Positions 7,219 to 7,502 of a DNA stretch of 7,502 nt are shown one piece after another. Both the position numbers and the translations under genes were made by a program. Every line of letters starts with the position of its first letter. The stretch's first letter is position 1. This DNA comes from Deinococcus rhizophilus (lineage in GTDB: Bacteria > Deinococcota > Deinococci > Deinococcales > Deinococcaceae): positions 845 through 8,346 of the forward strand of contig NZ_JASNGB010000128.1 in the NCBI RefSeq assembly GCF_030271215.1, given 5' to 3'. The notes under the pieces were generated by a model. That model did not search any database. It saw nothing but the letters and a program-made list of their open reading frames with translations, and had not been told where the DNA came from.

Positions 7219-7502
<284 letters not shown>

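Overview
The window is GC-rich (about 70% by eye) and reads like a Deinococcus chromosome. The reasons are the base composition, an argS of the Deinococcus type, a prephenate dehydrogenase ending in an ACT domain, several small secreted proteins with beta-rich modules, and -10 boxes of the form TANNNT placed just before start codons with no Shine-Dalgarno sequence (leaderless transcription is common in Deinococcus). The genus is inferred from these traits; no database search was possible.

Layout. 1-210 (+) is the 3' end of an N-acetylmuramoyl-L-alanine amidase. 220-708 (+) encodes a small secreted beta-rich protein whose -10 box reuses the amidase stop codon. 712-1239 (-) is an ankyrin-repeat protein, convergent with the previous gene (3 bp apart) and divergent from the next. 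1319-2086 and 2083-3141 (+) are two secreted proteins overlapping by ATGA, each built of two Ig-like/BsuPI-like modules. 3172-5001 (+) is argS. 5065-5910 (-) is a secreted alpha/beta hydrolase, convergent with argS across a GC-rich hairpin. 6005-7138 (-) is an acyltransferase-3 family membrane protein. 7219-7502 (-) is the 3' end of tyrA. No gap between genes exceeds 100 bp, so no large region is unexplained.

How the genes relate. argS and tyrA are housekeeping genes. Most of the rest acts at or outside the cell envelope: amidase, three module proteins, exported hydrolase and membrane acyltransferase. The module proteins are the most distinctive content. Five modules in three nearby genes share a cysteine pair that brackets a hairpin, and four of the five then carry a PGxY motif, which points to a duplicated family of disulfide-stabilised exported domains. 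I see no mobile element, CRISPR array, tRNA, rRNA or phage gene, and no convincing new defence or biosynthetic system.
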